Virus record (IMG/VR): IMGVR_UViG_3300025669_000046
Location: 1-50,826 of that record
Length of the DNA stretch: 50,826 bases
Strand: one strand, 5' to 3'
From: a virus
The notes beneath the pieces are model-generated. The model did no database searches. It worked only from the letters and a program-made list of their open reading frames with translations, and was not told the DNA's origin. Each line of letters opens with the position of its first letter. Position 1 is the stretch's first letter. Shown here in pieces: positions 7,579 to 15,070 of the stretch. The position numbers were made by a program, and so were the translations under genes.

Positions 7579-9252
7579 TTACCAACTTTTTCTCTGTTTT
7601 ATGATGAATGTATTTGTAGCACCATTATTGATTACTTTATACCTATAATATTTATAGTTGAGATTATCAAAGTCCCATGCAAAGGTTAAAGTGCCATTAG
7701 TCACAGCCATACTATTCACTGTGCTGTCGTTCTCTGCATCATAACCATAAATTGAAATCCAATCCCTGTTAGCTGCAGTTGCGTCTTCGTCATTTGTGGC
7801 TTCAATGGTCATTGTAATTACACCATCACCGTCAATGAACTTACCAGTCACACTTAGATTCTTATAACCATCCATTGTTGAACCACTTGAGCTTGGGTAG
7901 TAGTTTGTTGCAGCTGCCACGTCTGTGGTGTCAACTACCGATTCTGTTACATATCTTGCATAAGCTGGGTTCTGCACACTATTCTTCTGTACATCTAAGC
8001 CATAATCCATACTCACTAATGGAGCATTGATTCCTAGTTCATAAACATCACCACTTGCGAATGGTGTGCCTGCACCGTTAATTGTTAATACGCCTGAGCT
8101 AATTGTTAATGTTACTCCATTCAGACCACTCACATAATAAACTGCACCACTTCCTGCGGTTGGGATTATCTTAACATATACTAATTGTGCATTGCTTGTT
8201 ATGGCTGGATAATCTCCAGTTAGTGTGGCTGTTACATTAGAAGTGTACGCAATTGCTCCACCTTCAGTTCCTACTCTGAAATTAGCAAATGGAATTGGTA
8301 ACTCAGCGTCTAAGCTTGCATCTACCTTTAGCTTGCCTGAGCTTGTGTATTGTTGGATTACTCTATCACCATCAGTAAAGGTTGGGGCTGTAGCATTGTA
8401 CTGTCCACCAATTGGAACTGGATAATCTGTTCCTGGATAAGCTGCATTATCTGCTACTAAAGCTACACCAGCGATTGAGCTTACATCACTTTTTAATGAA
8501 TTAATAGTTGCTATAATATCTACTTCACTTGTGCCATCTGTAAGTGTTACAAAACCTGGTCTGGCTGTTGCGTCCATAGTTGGCATTGTGTTAGTACCAT
8601 CTGTTATATATTGATAACCTGCTCTTCCTACAGCATCCATTGTGTTTGCAGTGTTTGTGCCATCTGTCAAATAAAAATAACCAGCTCGACCAACAGCATC
8701 AAGAGTAGGCATATCATTAGTTCCATCAGTAACATTTACATTTAATGCTTTCTTAGATCCTGTAGACTCTACTACAACCTCAGTTGTACCATCAGTTATG
8801 TTTGTCATTTGTGTTTTATCAGTAAATCTGCTTGTGCCTCTATACACAATCTCGAATTCATCAGTACTCAATGGTAACGGTGTACCAGGTTCTTGATTCG
8901 CTATTATAATTTTTAAAGTTGTAGCAGTTACAACTGCACCTTTAGTGTTATAAACCCAACCTTGAGTTTTATTTTCTACTTTAATTATATCTTCTAACAC
9001 TAATCCTGCTACACTATCAAATCCAATTATATCTGTGTCATCACCTAGATTTGTAGTTGTTACATAATAATCATGCCCAGAGGCCTCACTCATCTCTGCT
9101 GTGATAGACATAGAGTCTACGGTTACAACTGCATCAACTGGTAACGGATTTGTGGCAGTTGCCATGTTTATTCCGTCTTTTCCAAGAACTAGAGTTTTCT
9201 TAACACCACTGGAATAATCCTGTGTTCCAGGAGTGTCTGTTTTTTTTGCCAT
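7579..9252 (-). CDS. Large repeat-containing virion structural protein
   Basis: 557 residues. Residues about 160-245 contain a repeated 'DGTN(T)xPTxDAxGRxGYxxxT' unit (four copies), a repeat often seen in phage structural/fibre proteins. N-terminal residues 60-155 and the C-terminal 320-557 look like beta-rich domains ('SGAVYYVSGLNGVTLTISSG', 'YKNLSVTGKFIDGDGVITMT', 'LNYKYYRYKVINNGATNTF'). The C-terminal part resembles a discoidin/carbohydrate-binding-like sandwich, but this is weak. The ATG has GGTGATT upstream, and a late-type promoter lies about 110 nt upstream at 9362-9385. No catalytic motif seen. Confidence 0.65.
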   Translation of the reverse strand: MAKKTDTPGTQDYSSGVKKTLVLGKDGINMATATNPLPVDAVVTVDSMSITAEMSEASGHDYYVTTTNLGDDTDIIGFDSVAGLVLEDIIKVENKTQGWVYNTKGAVVTATTLKIIIANQEPGTPLPLSTDEFEIVYRGTSRFTDKTQMTNITDGTTEVVVESTGSKKALNVNVTDGTNDMPTLDAVGRAGYFYLTDGTNTANTMDAVGRAGYQYITDGTNTMPTMDATARPGFVTLTDGTSEVDIIATINSLKSDVSSIAGVALVADNAAYPGTDYPVPIGGQYNATAPTFTDGDRVIQQYTSSGKLKVDASLDAELPIPFANFRVGTEGGAIAYTSNVTATLTGDYPAITSNAQLVYVKIIPTAGSGAVYYVSGLNGVTLTISSGVLTINGAGTPFASGDVYELGINAPLVSMDYGLDVQKNSVQNPAYARYVTESVVDTTDVAAATNYYPSSSGSTMDGYKNLSVTGKFIDGDGVITMTIEATNDEDATAANRDWISIYGYDAENDSTVNSMAVTNGTLTFAWDFDNLNYKYYRYKVINNGATNTFIIKQRKSW

Positions 9253-9361
9253 CTTTAATCACCATTTTTTTTATTTGAGTATACATACCCATAGGATTAT
9301 GAATCCCAATATAAATTGTAAATATTAATGCTATATATTATATATATTTAACATAATTTAA

Positions 9362-9385
9362 TTTATAAATATATTTAATATTTTA
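9362..9385 (-). promoter_or_regulatory. Late-type archaeal promoter
   Basis: On the minus strand: TAAAATATTAAATA directly upstream of a TTTATAAA TATA box (box at 9362-9369). The same two-part signal precedes the terminase, the portal region and the scaffold gene. Expected start near 9337-9340, leaving a leader of about 85-90 nt before the 557-residue structural gene. Confidence 0.65.
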
Positions 9386-9724
9386 TTACTTTTTTACTTT
9401 TTCTTCTGATTTAAGTGCAATATTCTTCTTAACTTCTTTTTTTAATGGTTCTTTCTTTACTTCTTCTTTAACTTCTTCTTTAACCTCATTCTTCAATTCT
9501 TCTTTAATTTCTTTCTTTATTTCTTCTTTAATGTCTTCTTTCTTTTTAATTAAAATACCTTGCTTAACTAAGCTTTTTAGTTCTATGCTTTTATTATAAA
9601 AATCATCTTTAATCTCTACATACTCAGGTTGTTTTTGTTTAATCCAATCCCTGAAAAAAGACTCACCATTTACTGTTGTTAAAAATGTGTTACTATAATT
9701 CTCATTCAATTTTAAATTTACCAT
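9386..9724 (-). CDS. Small protein with long charged (KE-rich) helix
   Basis: 112 residues from ATG at 9724 (AGGTG about 9 nt upstream). The N-terminal 50 residues look like a small domain ('GESFFRDWIKQKQPEYVEIK'), followed by about 55 residues of alternating Lys/Glu ('KEEIKKEIKEELKNEVKEEV') that should form a stable single alpha helix. The KE repeat is shared in style with the 79-residue protein near 16.9 kb and with the scaffold region of the protease gene. It could be a capsid-associated or assembly protein; no family recognised. Confidence 0.55.
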   Translation of the reverse strand: MVNLKLNENYSNTFLTTVNGESFFRDWIKQKQPEYVEIKDDFYNKSIELKSLVKQGILIKKKEDIKEEIKKEIKEELKNEVKEEVKEEVKKEPLKKEVKKNIALKSEEKVKK

Positions 9725-9764
9725 GTGTATATTCACCTAATTCCCTAATCCTTTTATGCATTCT

Positions 9765-9818
9765 TTTATAACAAATGATGCAAACGAGGTATGGTATTCA
9801 CATCATTTATTATAAAAA
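9765..9818 (-). terminator. Intergenic stem-loop, 17-bp arms
   Basis: Inverted repeat TTTTATAACAAATGATG (9765-9781) and its near-perfect complement (9802-9818), one mismatch (a G:U pair in RNA), 20-nt loop. It lies directly downstream of the decoration-like gene and upstream of the KE-rich gene. There is no clear U-run on the minus strand, so it may be an RNA processing or stability hairpin and not a terminator. Confidence 0.5.
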
Positions 9819-9829
9819 TATTAATCGAT

Positions 9830-10330
9830 TTAAACAAACTTAGCTGAGCCTCTGAAATAAAATAGACCTTTTCTTAAGATTGTTGCTGATGTTGGTAATG
9901 CTTGAGTTGATAAACTTGTGAATGTTCTGTTTCCTGCTGTTCCAGTTGCTACAACTGCTGTTCCTGTTGCTGCGGTTGTACCACCGTCACCACCAACTCC
10001 ACAACTTGAACCAACTGCGAATACATCATCCCAATCACCAGTTGCTCCACATAAACAATCTACCCAGATGTTTCCTCTTAGTAATACAGGTACATTAACT
10101 GCGTCTGCTGCACCATCTGAGTTGTCTACACCTGCTACTACAATTCCATCGATCTTTGCATCATTAGCTGCAACTGCTGTTACTCTACCAGCGGTGTCTA
10201 TTGTGACAAAGTCACCATATGTGTATTCTGTTGATGCTAATGCTCTGAATGTCTTTATTATTTGGTCGTTTGCACTACCAATCTCTCTATGTGGTGTTGT
10301 TACGTATGTTGTATCTGATGTAACTGCCAT
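9830..10330 (-). CDS. Capsid decoration-like protein (DUF2190-type)
   Basis: 166 residues, Gly/Ala/Thr-rich. The run 'GSANDQIIKTFRALASTEYT' then 'YGDFVTIDTAGRVTAVAAND' and 'IDGIVVAGVDN' has the pattern of small head-stabilising proteins (DUF2190/lambda gpD-like SH3 barrel: 'Y-GD-V------G-V-----D---GI----'). Such proteins cement the capsid surface and are usually encoded beside the major capsid protein, as here (interrupted by an endonuclease gene and a small gene). AAGGAG lies 8 nt before the ATG. The C-terminal half is unusually rich in Gly/Thr/Ala and contains two Cys near 'DCLCGATGDW'. Confidence 0.6.
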   Translation of the reverse strand: MAVTSDTTYVTTPHREIGSANDQIIKTFRALASTEYTYGDFVTIDTAGRVTAVAANDAKIDGIVVAGVDNSDGAADAVNVPVLLRGNIWVDCLCGATGDWDDVFAVGSSCGVGGDGGTTAATGTAVVATGTAGNRTFTSLSTQALPTSATILRKGLFYFRGSAKFV

Positions 10331-10453
10331 TTATTATCTTTCTCCTTGCGGTTCTTCCACAATCTTTATATTACTATCTTAGTCATAAAAATTCTTTTCC
10401 CATGACTTCATTGATGCATTAATTTATTACTTTAATCATAATCATTTACATAA

Positions 10454-10738
10454 CTATGATGATACTGTATGCACTGTATATTGAATTGTTACTGCTGGTG
10501 TCTGCATTGTATCAGCTTTTACAACTATTTTATTGGTTACTGTGTCAATTGAATATACATATACACCAAATCTCTGTCCTGCTGTTGTCATTGGTCTTGT
10601 TGTTCCACTAATTGAAACAACAACAATGTCTGTTGCTGCTAAGGATGAAATTGTGCCCGATGTTATGCTGGCATAATCCCCAGGTCCACTCGCTGCTAAG
10701 GTCAAAGTACCTGTCCATCTTTCTACACCTACTCCCAA
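10454..10738 (-). CDS. Small beta-rich virion protein, TTG start
   Basis: 94 residues: 'RWTGTLTLAASGPGDYASIT', 'LAATDIVVVSISGTTRP', 'VTNKIVVKADTMQTPAVTIQ'. An in-frame stop lies two codons upstream of the TTG at 10738 and there is no early ATG or GTG; AAGGAGTGAT is 8-10 nt upstream, so TTG initiation is well supported. The composition (Thr, Val, Ala) and position between the major capsid and decoration-like genes suggest a head or head-tail protein. Family unknown. Confidence 0.6.
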   Translation of the reverse strand: MGVGVERWTGTLTLAASGPGDYASITSGTISSLAATDIVVVSISGTTRPMTTAGQRFGVYVYSIDTVTNKIVVKADTMQTPAVTIQYTVHTVSS

Positions 10739-10783
10739 ATATTATCACTCCTTTTATATTTTTTTTCTAAACTATGTTTAGTA

Positions 10784-11644
10784 TTATTTTATTGATTCTA
10801 TAACTTTTTTAAATAATTCTTCATTCTTTATTTTTACATCAATAATTTTTACATTATATCCTAATTTCTTCAATTCTTTTTTTCTATAATTATCCTTTTC
10901 TATTCTATCTTTTTTAGTATGCCAATAACCATTAATCTCAATTATTAAATTTTGTTTTATAATATAAAAATCACAAACAAATCTATTATCAATTGATTTT
11001 TGAAACTCATATTGTATATTATTTCTTTCTAATAATATAATAAATAATAATTCTGGTTTTGATGCATTATCTAATTTTTTTATTCTTTCTGAATTTATTA
11101 AGGAATATTTCATTTTTTCAATTTGCTTTATCTTTTTTTCATTATTATTAGGATTGCTCCAATATTTTTGTCGCCCTATACTTATTTTTCTACATCTTTC
11201 TGGATTTCTTAATGATGTAAGTAAATTTTTATATGAATCTGATTTTTTCCATTCTTTACTATGCTTTGTTTTACTTTGTGATATTGCATATTTTTTTACA
11301 GATGCACTTGTTTCTTTAGTTAATCCTTTATTCCAAGCAACTTTTCCTTTACGATATTCACTTATTTTTTTTCTTATTTCTTTTGATATATTACTTTTTG
11401 ATTTTTTGATTTTTTCTATTGTTTCTTGTGAATGCTTTTTACCTTTATTCCAAGCAACTTTTCCTTTATGAGATTCACTCATTTTTTTCCTTGATTCTAA
11501 TGAATTTTTTTTACCCTTTCTTGGGGATATCCTACCTAATGCTCTTTTACTCAATTTTTCTTTTATTTGATTAACCTTTTCAATTGAAAAACATTCACTT
11601 AATTTCTTTCCTTTATTCCAAGCAACTTTTTTCTTCTTTTCCAT
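10784..11644 (-). CDS. Free-standing homing endonuclease, NUMOD3 repeats + DUF559-like nuclease
   Basis: 286 residues from ATG 11644 (a TTG 9 nt upstream is possible; ribosome binding site weak). Residues 1-120 carry several NUMOD3 units with 'KVAWNKGKKHSQETIEKIKK'-type repeats. The C-terminal 110 residues hold a nuclease core: 'FVCDFYIIKQNLIIEINGYW', 'H', and 'KKLGYNVKIIDVK'. Compared with its relatives the usual 'ECDG' is 'EING', and the Trp-Glu-His motif at the end is replaced, so activity may differ. It follows the terminator of the capsid gene, so it may be expressed poorly or only by read-through. Confidence 0.8.
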   Translation of the reverse strand: MEKKKKVAWNKGKKLSECFSIEKVNQIKEKLSKRALGRISPRKGKKNSLESRKKMSESHKGKVAWNKGKKHSQETIEKIKKSKSNISKEIRKKISEYRKGKVAWNKGLTKETSASVKKYAISQSKTKHSKEWKKSDSYKNLLTSLRNPERCRKISIGRQKYWSNPNNNEKKIKQIEKMKYSLINSERIKKLDNASKPELLFIILLERNNIQYEFQKSIDNRFVCDFYIIKQNLIIEINGYWHTKKDRIEKDNYRKKELKKLGYNVKIIDVKIKNEELFKKVIESIK

Positions 11645-11671
11645 ATATCTCAAATTAAAAAAATAAATAAA

Positions 11672-11697
11672 TCAAAGAGAAAATTAATTCTCTTTGA
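11672..11697 (-). terminator. Terminator after the major capsid gene
   Basis: Perfect 10-bp stem (TCAAAGAGAA / TTCTCTTTGA) with a 6-nt loop, located 16 nt after the capsid stop codon and followed on the minus strand by a T-rich run (complement of 11641-11671). It looks like a hairpin-plus-U terminator or attenuator, which would raise capsid mRNA relative to downstream genes. Confidence 0.7.
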
Positions 11698-11712
11698 AGT
11701 TTATGCAATGAT

Positions 11713-12744
11713 CTAACTTGTAATTTTTGCGATTGCATAAGGTCTTATGATTGCAAGAACTTCTGAAATTAAGGCAAGAATTTCTGTGTCTGGTGAACCT
11801 GGTAGTCTACCTTCGAAGAATTCGTGCTCAGCTTCTTTACAAAGCATTCCAGCATTCTTAGAATCTAATACTAATGCATATGCACCTGTTAATAATGGTG
11901 TTTCCCAAATTGTACAATCTAAAACTCTCATTGGTGATAGAATACCCATCTCTGATTTTTGAACTCCAGAGTTTGCGTTCCCAGGGAACATAGATTTTTG
12001 GAATGATTCGTCTAACACAATGTCATTGTAATATGTTGCACTTACAACGAAAAAGTTTGGATAGAAATTGTACTTAACTCCATTGCTTGCTGCTGCATCT
12101 CTAATTGCAAGTCTTGCTGCTAAGAAGTTTGCATAACTTAATCCACCAGTTACTGTAGTTCCAGCACCAGTTGCTAGACCATTTACGATGTTAGAAATTC
12201 TCTTTCTTACTAATGCATCCTTTGCATTTCCAAGTATATAATTCATTAATGAACCCATACCTCTCTTTCTAACTTCCCAAGTAATCTTTGTTGATGCAAG
12301 ATATTTCTTTGGTGTAACTGTGATTGGATCCACACCCTCTTCGAAGTAGCCTACTACGGATCCTTCTCCGATCTCTAATGCGATTGTTGGTTCTCCTCTT
12401 GGTATTTGGTATGCACCATATCCTGAGTTCTTAATCATATCATCATTGATATATACTAATGCCTCAGCCATTTGAAGTTCCTTATCACTAATCATTGCTG
12501 TTTGTATGATTTGGTGTAATAGAGTAGTATATGCACCTGTATTATTTGCTACAGTTTGTCCATCAGATTCTTTTAAATTAAGACTCTCTTTCAGGATTTT
12601 ACCATACTTAGGGTCATTACTTAAAGCTTCCTTGAATAAACCATTAATATTGCTTGCTAATTCTGTGTTTACAATATCATACTTTGGTGCTACATACTTT
12701 TCTACTTTAAATTTTGTTTTAAAAACATTACTTTTTTCTGTCAT
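11713..12744 (-). CDS. Major capsid protein (HK97 fold)
   Basis: 343 residues. Features of HK97-type capsid proteins with an N-arm: 'ISDKELQMAEALVYINDDM', 'GEPTIALEIGEGSVVGYFEE' followed by a 'TVTPKKYLASTKITWEVRKR' E-loop/P-domain segment, 'GANVVSATYYNDIV'-like P-domain spine ('NFFVVSATYYNDIVLDESFQ'), and a C-terminal 'YALVLDSKNAGMLCKEAEHE' A-domain strand. A strong GGAGGA site precedes the ATG. It follows the protease/scaffold gene by 22 nt, the order expected for HK97-type head modules, and is followed by a hairpin terminator. The N-terminal ~70 residues are polar and could be removed on maturation ('ILKESLNLKES' near residue 50). Confidence 0.85.
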   Translation of the reverse strand: MTEKSNVFKTKFKVEKYVAPKYDIVNTELASNINGLFKEALSNDPKYGKILKESLNLKESDGQTVANNTGAYTTLLHQIIQTAMISDKELQMAEALVYINDDMIKNSGYGAYQIPRGEPTIALEIGEGSVVGYFEEGVDPITVTPKKYLASTKITWEVRKRGMGSLMNYILGNAKDALVRKRISNIVNGLATGAGTTVTGGLSYANFLAARLAIRDAAASNGVKYNFYPNFFVVSATYYNDIVLDESFQKSMFPGNANSGVQKSEMGILSPMRVLDCTIWETPLLTGAYALVLDSKNAGMLCKEAEHEFFEGRLPGSPDTEILALISEVLAIIRPYAIAKITS

Positions 12745-12766
12745 TTCTGATTCCTCCGATAAAAAT

Positions 12767-14218
12767 TTATATTTTTAGTCTGTCATTTACAAATCCTGCA
12801 AATGCCTCTTTATAAGTCATTTCAGGCTTTGTTGTTATTGTCTCTTTCAAGCTTTGATTCAATTTCGAACTCTCTGTTTTTGGTGGGATTGGGGCATTAA
12901 CTTTGTCCTTATCCTTATCCTCTTTATCCTTATCCTCGTCAGCTTCTTTCTTAGTATCTTTTGTAGAATCTTCTTTACTATCTTCTGATTCTTTAATCAC
13001 TTTATCTTCAACAGTTTTTTCTTCAGGAACCACCTTATCATCTGCATCCTCAGACTCAGTCAATTTCTTTTCTTTGTCTTTGTCTTTGTCTTTGTCTTCT
13101 TCTACAGCTTCTTTTTTATCTTTATCTAAATCCTTGTCATCATCTAGAGCTTCCTTTTTTATGGTCTTGTCCTTTGGAACTTGTTCCTTAGGAACTGGTT
13201 CCTTTGAATCTTCGTCCTTTGGAAGTTTAGTCTTAATCATGTCTAATTCTTCTTTTAAAGATTTATTGTCATCCTTAATTAATTCTAGAGCTTCAACAAT
13301 TTTTGTCATGTCATCATTATATTCTTCTTTCAACACATTATCTTTCTTTTCTGTGTCCTCATTTTCTTTAATGACTTCTTCGTCTTGCTTAGGCTTAGTA
13401 ACTTTATCAGGATCTTGGTATGTTTCTTTCTTTATTTTTTTGTCCATTATTTCATCCTCCATATTGGAATCGTTACTGCTATCTTTTTTCATTATTGTCG
13501 GAGCTATTGCTCCAGATACATTCGCTGTGTTGATGTCTTCTTTCTTATTCTCATTACTATAATAAGCATTATCTTTTTTCAAATGATCAATCACTAACTG
13601 CTTGATCGCGGTATCCTTCAATTCTGGGTGCTCTCCTTTCTCGATCTTGAATCCCATATTGAACTCGTCATTGTAATCCTCAATAAATTTATTATTTTTA
13701 TAAGCCTCTGCAATTAAAGTTTCAATTGAAGTTTGGTCATACCCAGCGACATTAACTCCACTTGCTTCAAGAATATCACTAATATATGCTCTTTCATATT
13801 CCTTACCATCTTTAAATTCAGGACTTACTTCTGAAGCATTCAATTGAATACTTACTTTATTTATAAATCCTTCTACTACATCATTATAATATTGTGAACG
13901 TGGATTCAATTTGGATTTATAATACCACCCCGCGATATTTTCACCCTCATCATCTTCTTGAAGCCAAGAATCTACAAACTTACCAACTGGTCTATCAGTA
14001 GTTTCTAAGTCATGATTAAATAACATTGGTTTCCCAATCAATTCTTTATAATGATCTTTAATTGAACCCCAATCGTATAAAACTTTATTTCTTGAAACCA
14101 CATCCTTTGGAAGTAGTAATCCTTGAATATATGTATCTTTATTTTTATTTTCTTTTAATAAAGAAAATGTATCATTAGAAATATACCAACCTTTAATATT
14201 CGTTAATCCATTCACCAT
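12767..14218 (-). CDS. Prohead protease fused to a charged scaffold domain
   Basis: 483 residues. Residues 1-190 resemble a phage prohead serine protease: 'YIQGLLLPKDVVSRNKVLYD', 'KPMLFNHDLETTDRPVGKFV' with candidate catalytic His69, and 'INKVSIQLNASEV' with candidate Ser123. Residues about 220-455 are extremely rich in Lys/Glu/Asp ('DKDLDKDKKEAVEEDKDKDK'), as expected of an internal scaffold that is removed after assembly. The last 17 residues (MTYKEAFAGFVNDRLKI) return to ordinary composition and resemble the capsid-targeting-like motif of the 583-residue protein. It is directly upstream of the major capsid gene. GGTGA lies before the ATG. Assignment of the catalytic residues is by pattern only. 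Confidence 0.75.
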   Translation of the reverse strand: MVNGLTNIKGWYISNDTFSLLKENKNKDTYIQGLLLPKDVVSRNKVLYDWGSIKDHYKELIGKPMLFNHDLETTDRPVGKFVDSWLQEDDEGENIAGWYYKSKLNPRSQYYNDVVEGFINKVSIQLNASEVSPEFKDGKEYERAYISDILEASGVNVAGYDQTSIETLIAEAYKNNKFIEDYNDEFNMGFKIEKGEHPELKDTAIKQLVIDHLKKDNAYYSNENKKEDINTANVSGAIAPTIMKKDSSNDSNMEDEIMDKKIKKETYQDPDKVTKPKQDEEVIKENEDTEKKDNVLKEEYNDDMTKIVEALELIKDDNKSLKEELDMIKTKLPKDEDSKEPVPKEQVPKDKTIKKEALDDDKDLDKDKKEAVEEDKDKDKDKEKKLTESEDADDKVVPEEKTVEDKVIKESEDSKEDSTKDTKKEADEDKDKEDKDKDKVNAPIPPKTESSKLNQSLKETITTKPEMTYKEAFAGFVNDRLKI

Positions 14219-14263
14219 AAAGTTTCACCATTTATTATATATATATTATTTAAATAATTAACA

Positions 14264-14288
14264 TTTTTAAACATATTTAATATTTTTA
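14264..14288 (-). promoter_or_regulatory. Late-type archaeal promoter (scaffold/capsid)
   Basis: Minus strand AAAATATTAAATA followed by a TATA-like TTTAAAAA. Same layout as the other late promoters with one base change in the TATA box. Expected start is about 20-25 nt before the protease/scaffold ATG at 14218, giving a short leader. Confidence 0.55.
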
Positions 14289-14293
14289 ATTAT

Positions 14294-14560
14294 TTATATT
14301 TTAATCTCATTCTTCGAAGTGCCTATAATCTCGTTATTATTTATATGAATATACATTTTTGTGCTTGTGTCATATATAACTTCTTCATTATTATTCTTTT
14401 TAATAATCCTAATATTTTCTATGAATGATGCATTATTGATTGATTCCTTCTTTATATATTTTCCTAGTAATCTATATATCAAATATGCAATTGCACCGAC
14501 CATGATAGGATTCTTGATCTTCCCACCTAAAAACATTCGAATATCACTCAATAACGCCAT
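14294..14560 (-). CDS. Small membrane-anchored late protein
   Basis: 88 residues. A hydrophobic segment at about residues 17-34 ('NPIMVGAIAYLIYRLLGKYI') is followed by a positively charged patch and a soluble C-terminal part with 'IIKKNNNEEVIYDTSTKMYI'. AAGGAATGAT precedes the ATG. It lies in the head module between two unknown proteins. Possible roles are an internal virion protein or a membrane docking factor; no family recognised. Confidence 0.55.
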   Translation of the reverse strand: MALLSDIRMFLGGKIKNPIMVGAIAYLIYRLLGKYIKKESINNASFIENIRIIKKNNNEEVIYDTSTKMYIHINNNEIIGTSKNEIKI

Positions 14561-14566
14561 GTATTA

Positions 14567-15046
14567 TCATTCCTTTTTATCTTCTTTTTTATAGAACTTC
14601 TTCCAAATTTTTAATGTATTGCTAGAATTCTGAACTGCTTTTAATGACATGGACTTTTCTGGTTCAAGCTTCTTCTTTAATCCCTTGTATGTCTCTTTAA
14701 TAATATTTTTATAATTCTTAATTATATTCTCATGCCCAGCAATTAGTCTATCTAAGTATTCTATTGCGAGTTTAGATTTATTCTTATCATTTATGCTTGC
14801 TAAGAACTCCTCTGATTCCTTCTTTCTTTTATCAATGTTCGCCTTTGCAACCTTCTTTTGATTCTTCGTGTACTGATCAAATGCACTAACAAATTCCTTA
14901 GCTCTGGCATTCAGGTTTGTATTCGATTCCACAATTGCATTCACATTACTCTGTCCGAGTTCCTGGACTAGCACATGCTCAAACACATAGTCCCCTTTTT
15001 TATTCTGACTTATGTTCTTTTCATTCTTTAATACTTTAAGACTCAT
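14567..15046 (-). CDS. Unknown helical head-module protein
   Basis: 159 residues from ATG 15046; GGAG is 7 nt upstream of this ATG but only 1 nt from the ATG two codons earlier. The protein is largely helical and Lys-rich ('FDQYTKNQKKVAKANIDKRK', 'IIKNYKNIIKETYKGLKKKL'). The segment 'GDYVFEHVLVQELGQSNVNA' is the only part that looks like a folded domain. Its place between the targeting-repeat protein and the scaffold suggests an internal head protein, possibly packaged with DNA given its positive charge. Family not recognised. Confidence 0.55.
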   Translation of the reverse strand: MSLKVLKNEKNISQNKKGDYVFEHVLVQELGQSNVNAIVESNTNLNARAKEFVSAFDQYTKNQKKVAKANIDKRKKESEEFLASINDKNKSKLAIEYLDRLIAGHENIIKNYKNIIKETYKGLKKKLEPEKSMSLKAVQNSSNTLKIWKKFYKKEDKKE

Positions 15047-15070
15047 ATTCATTCTCCTTTATTTCTTAAT

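Noticed and set aside
9918-10382. 154-codon Pro/Ala/Ser-rich frame on the plus strand
   Set aside because: Antisense of the decoration-like gene; no ribosome binding site and the opposite strand has clear coding features.
12903-13562. Long Ser/Leu-rich frame on the plus strand
   Set aside because: It is the antisense shadow of the Lys/Glu/Asp-rich scaffold region (GAA/AAG codons read backwards as TTC/CTT) and has no start signals.
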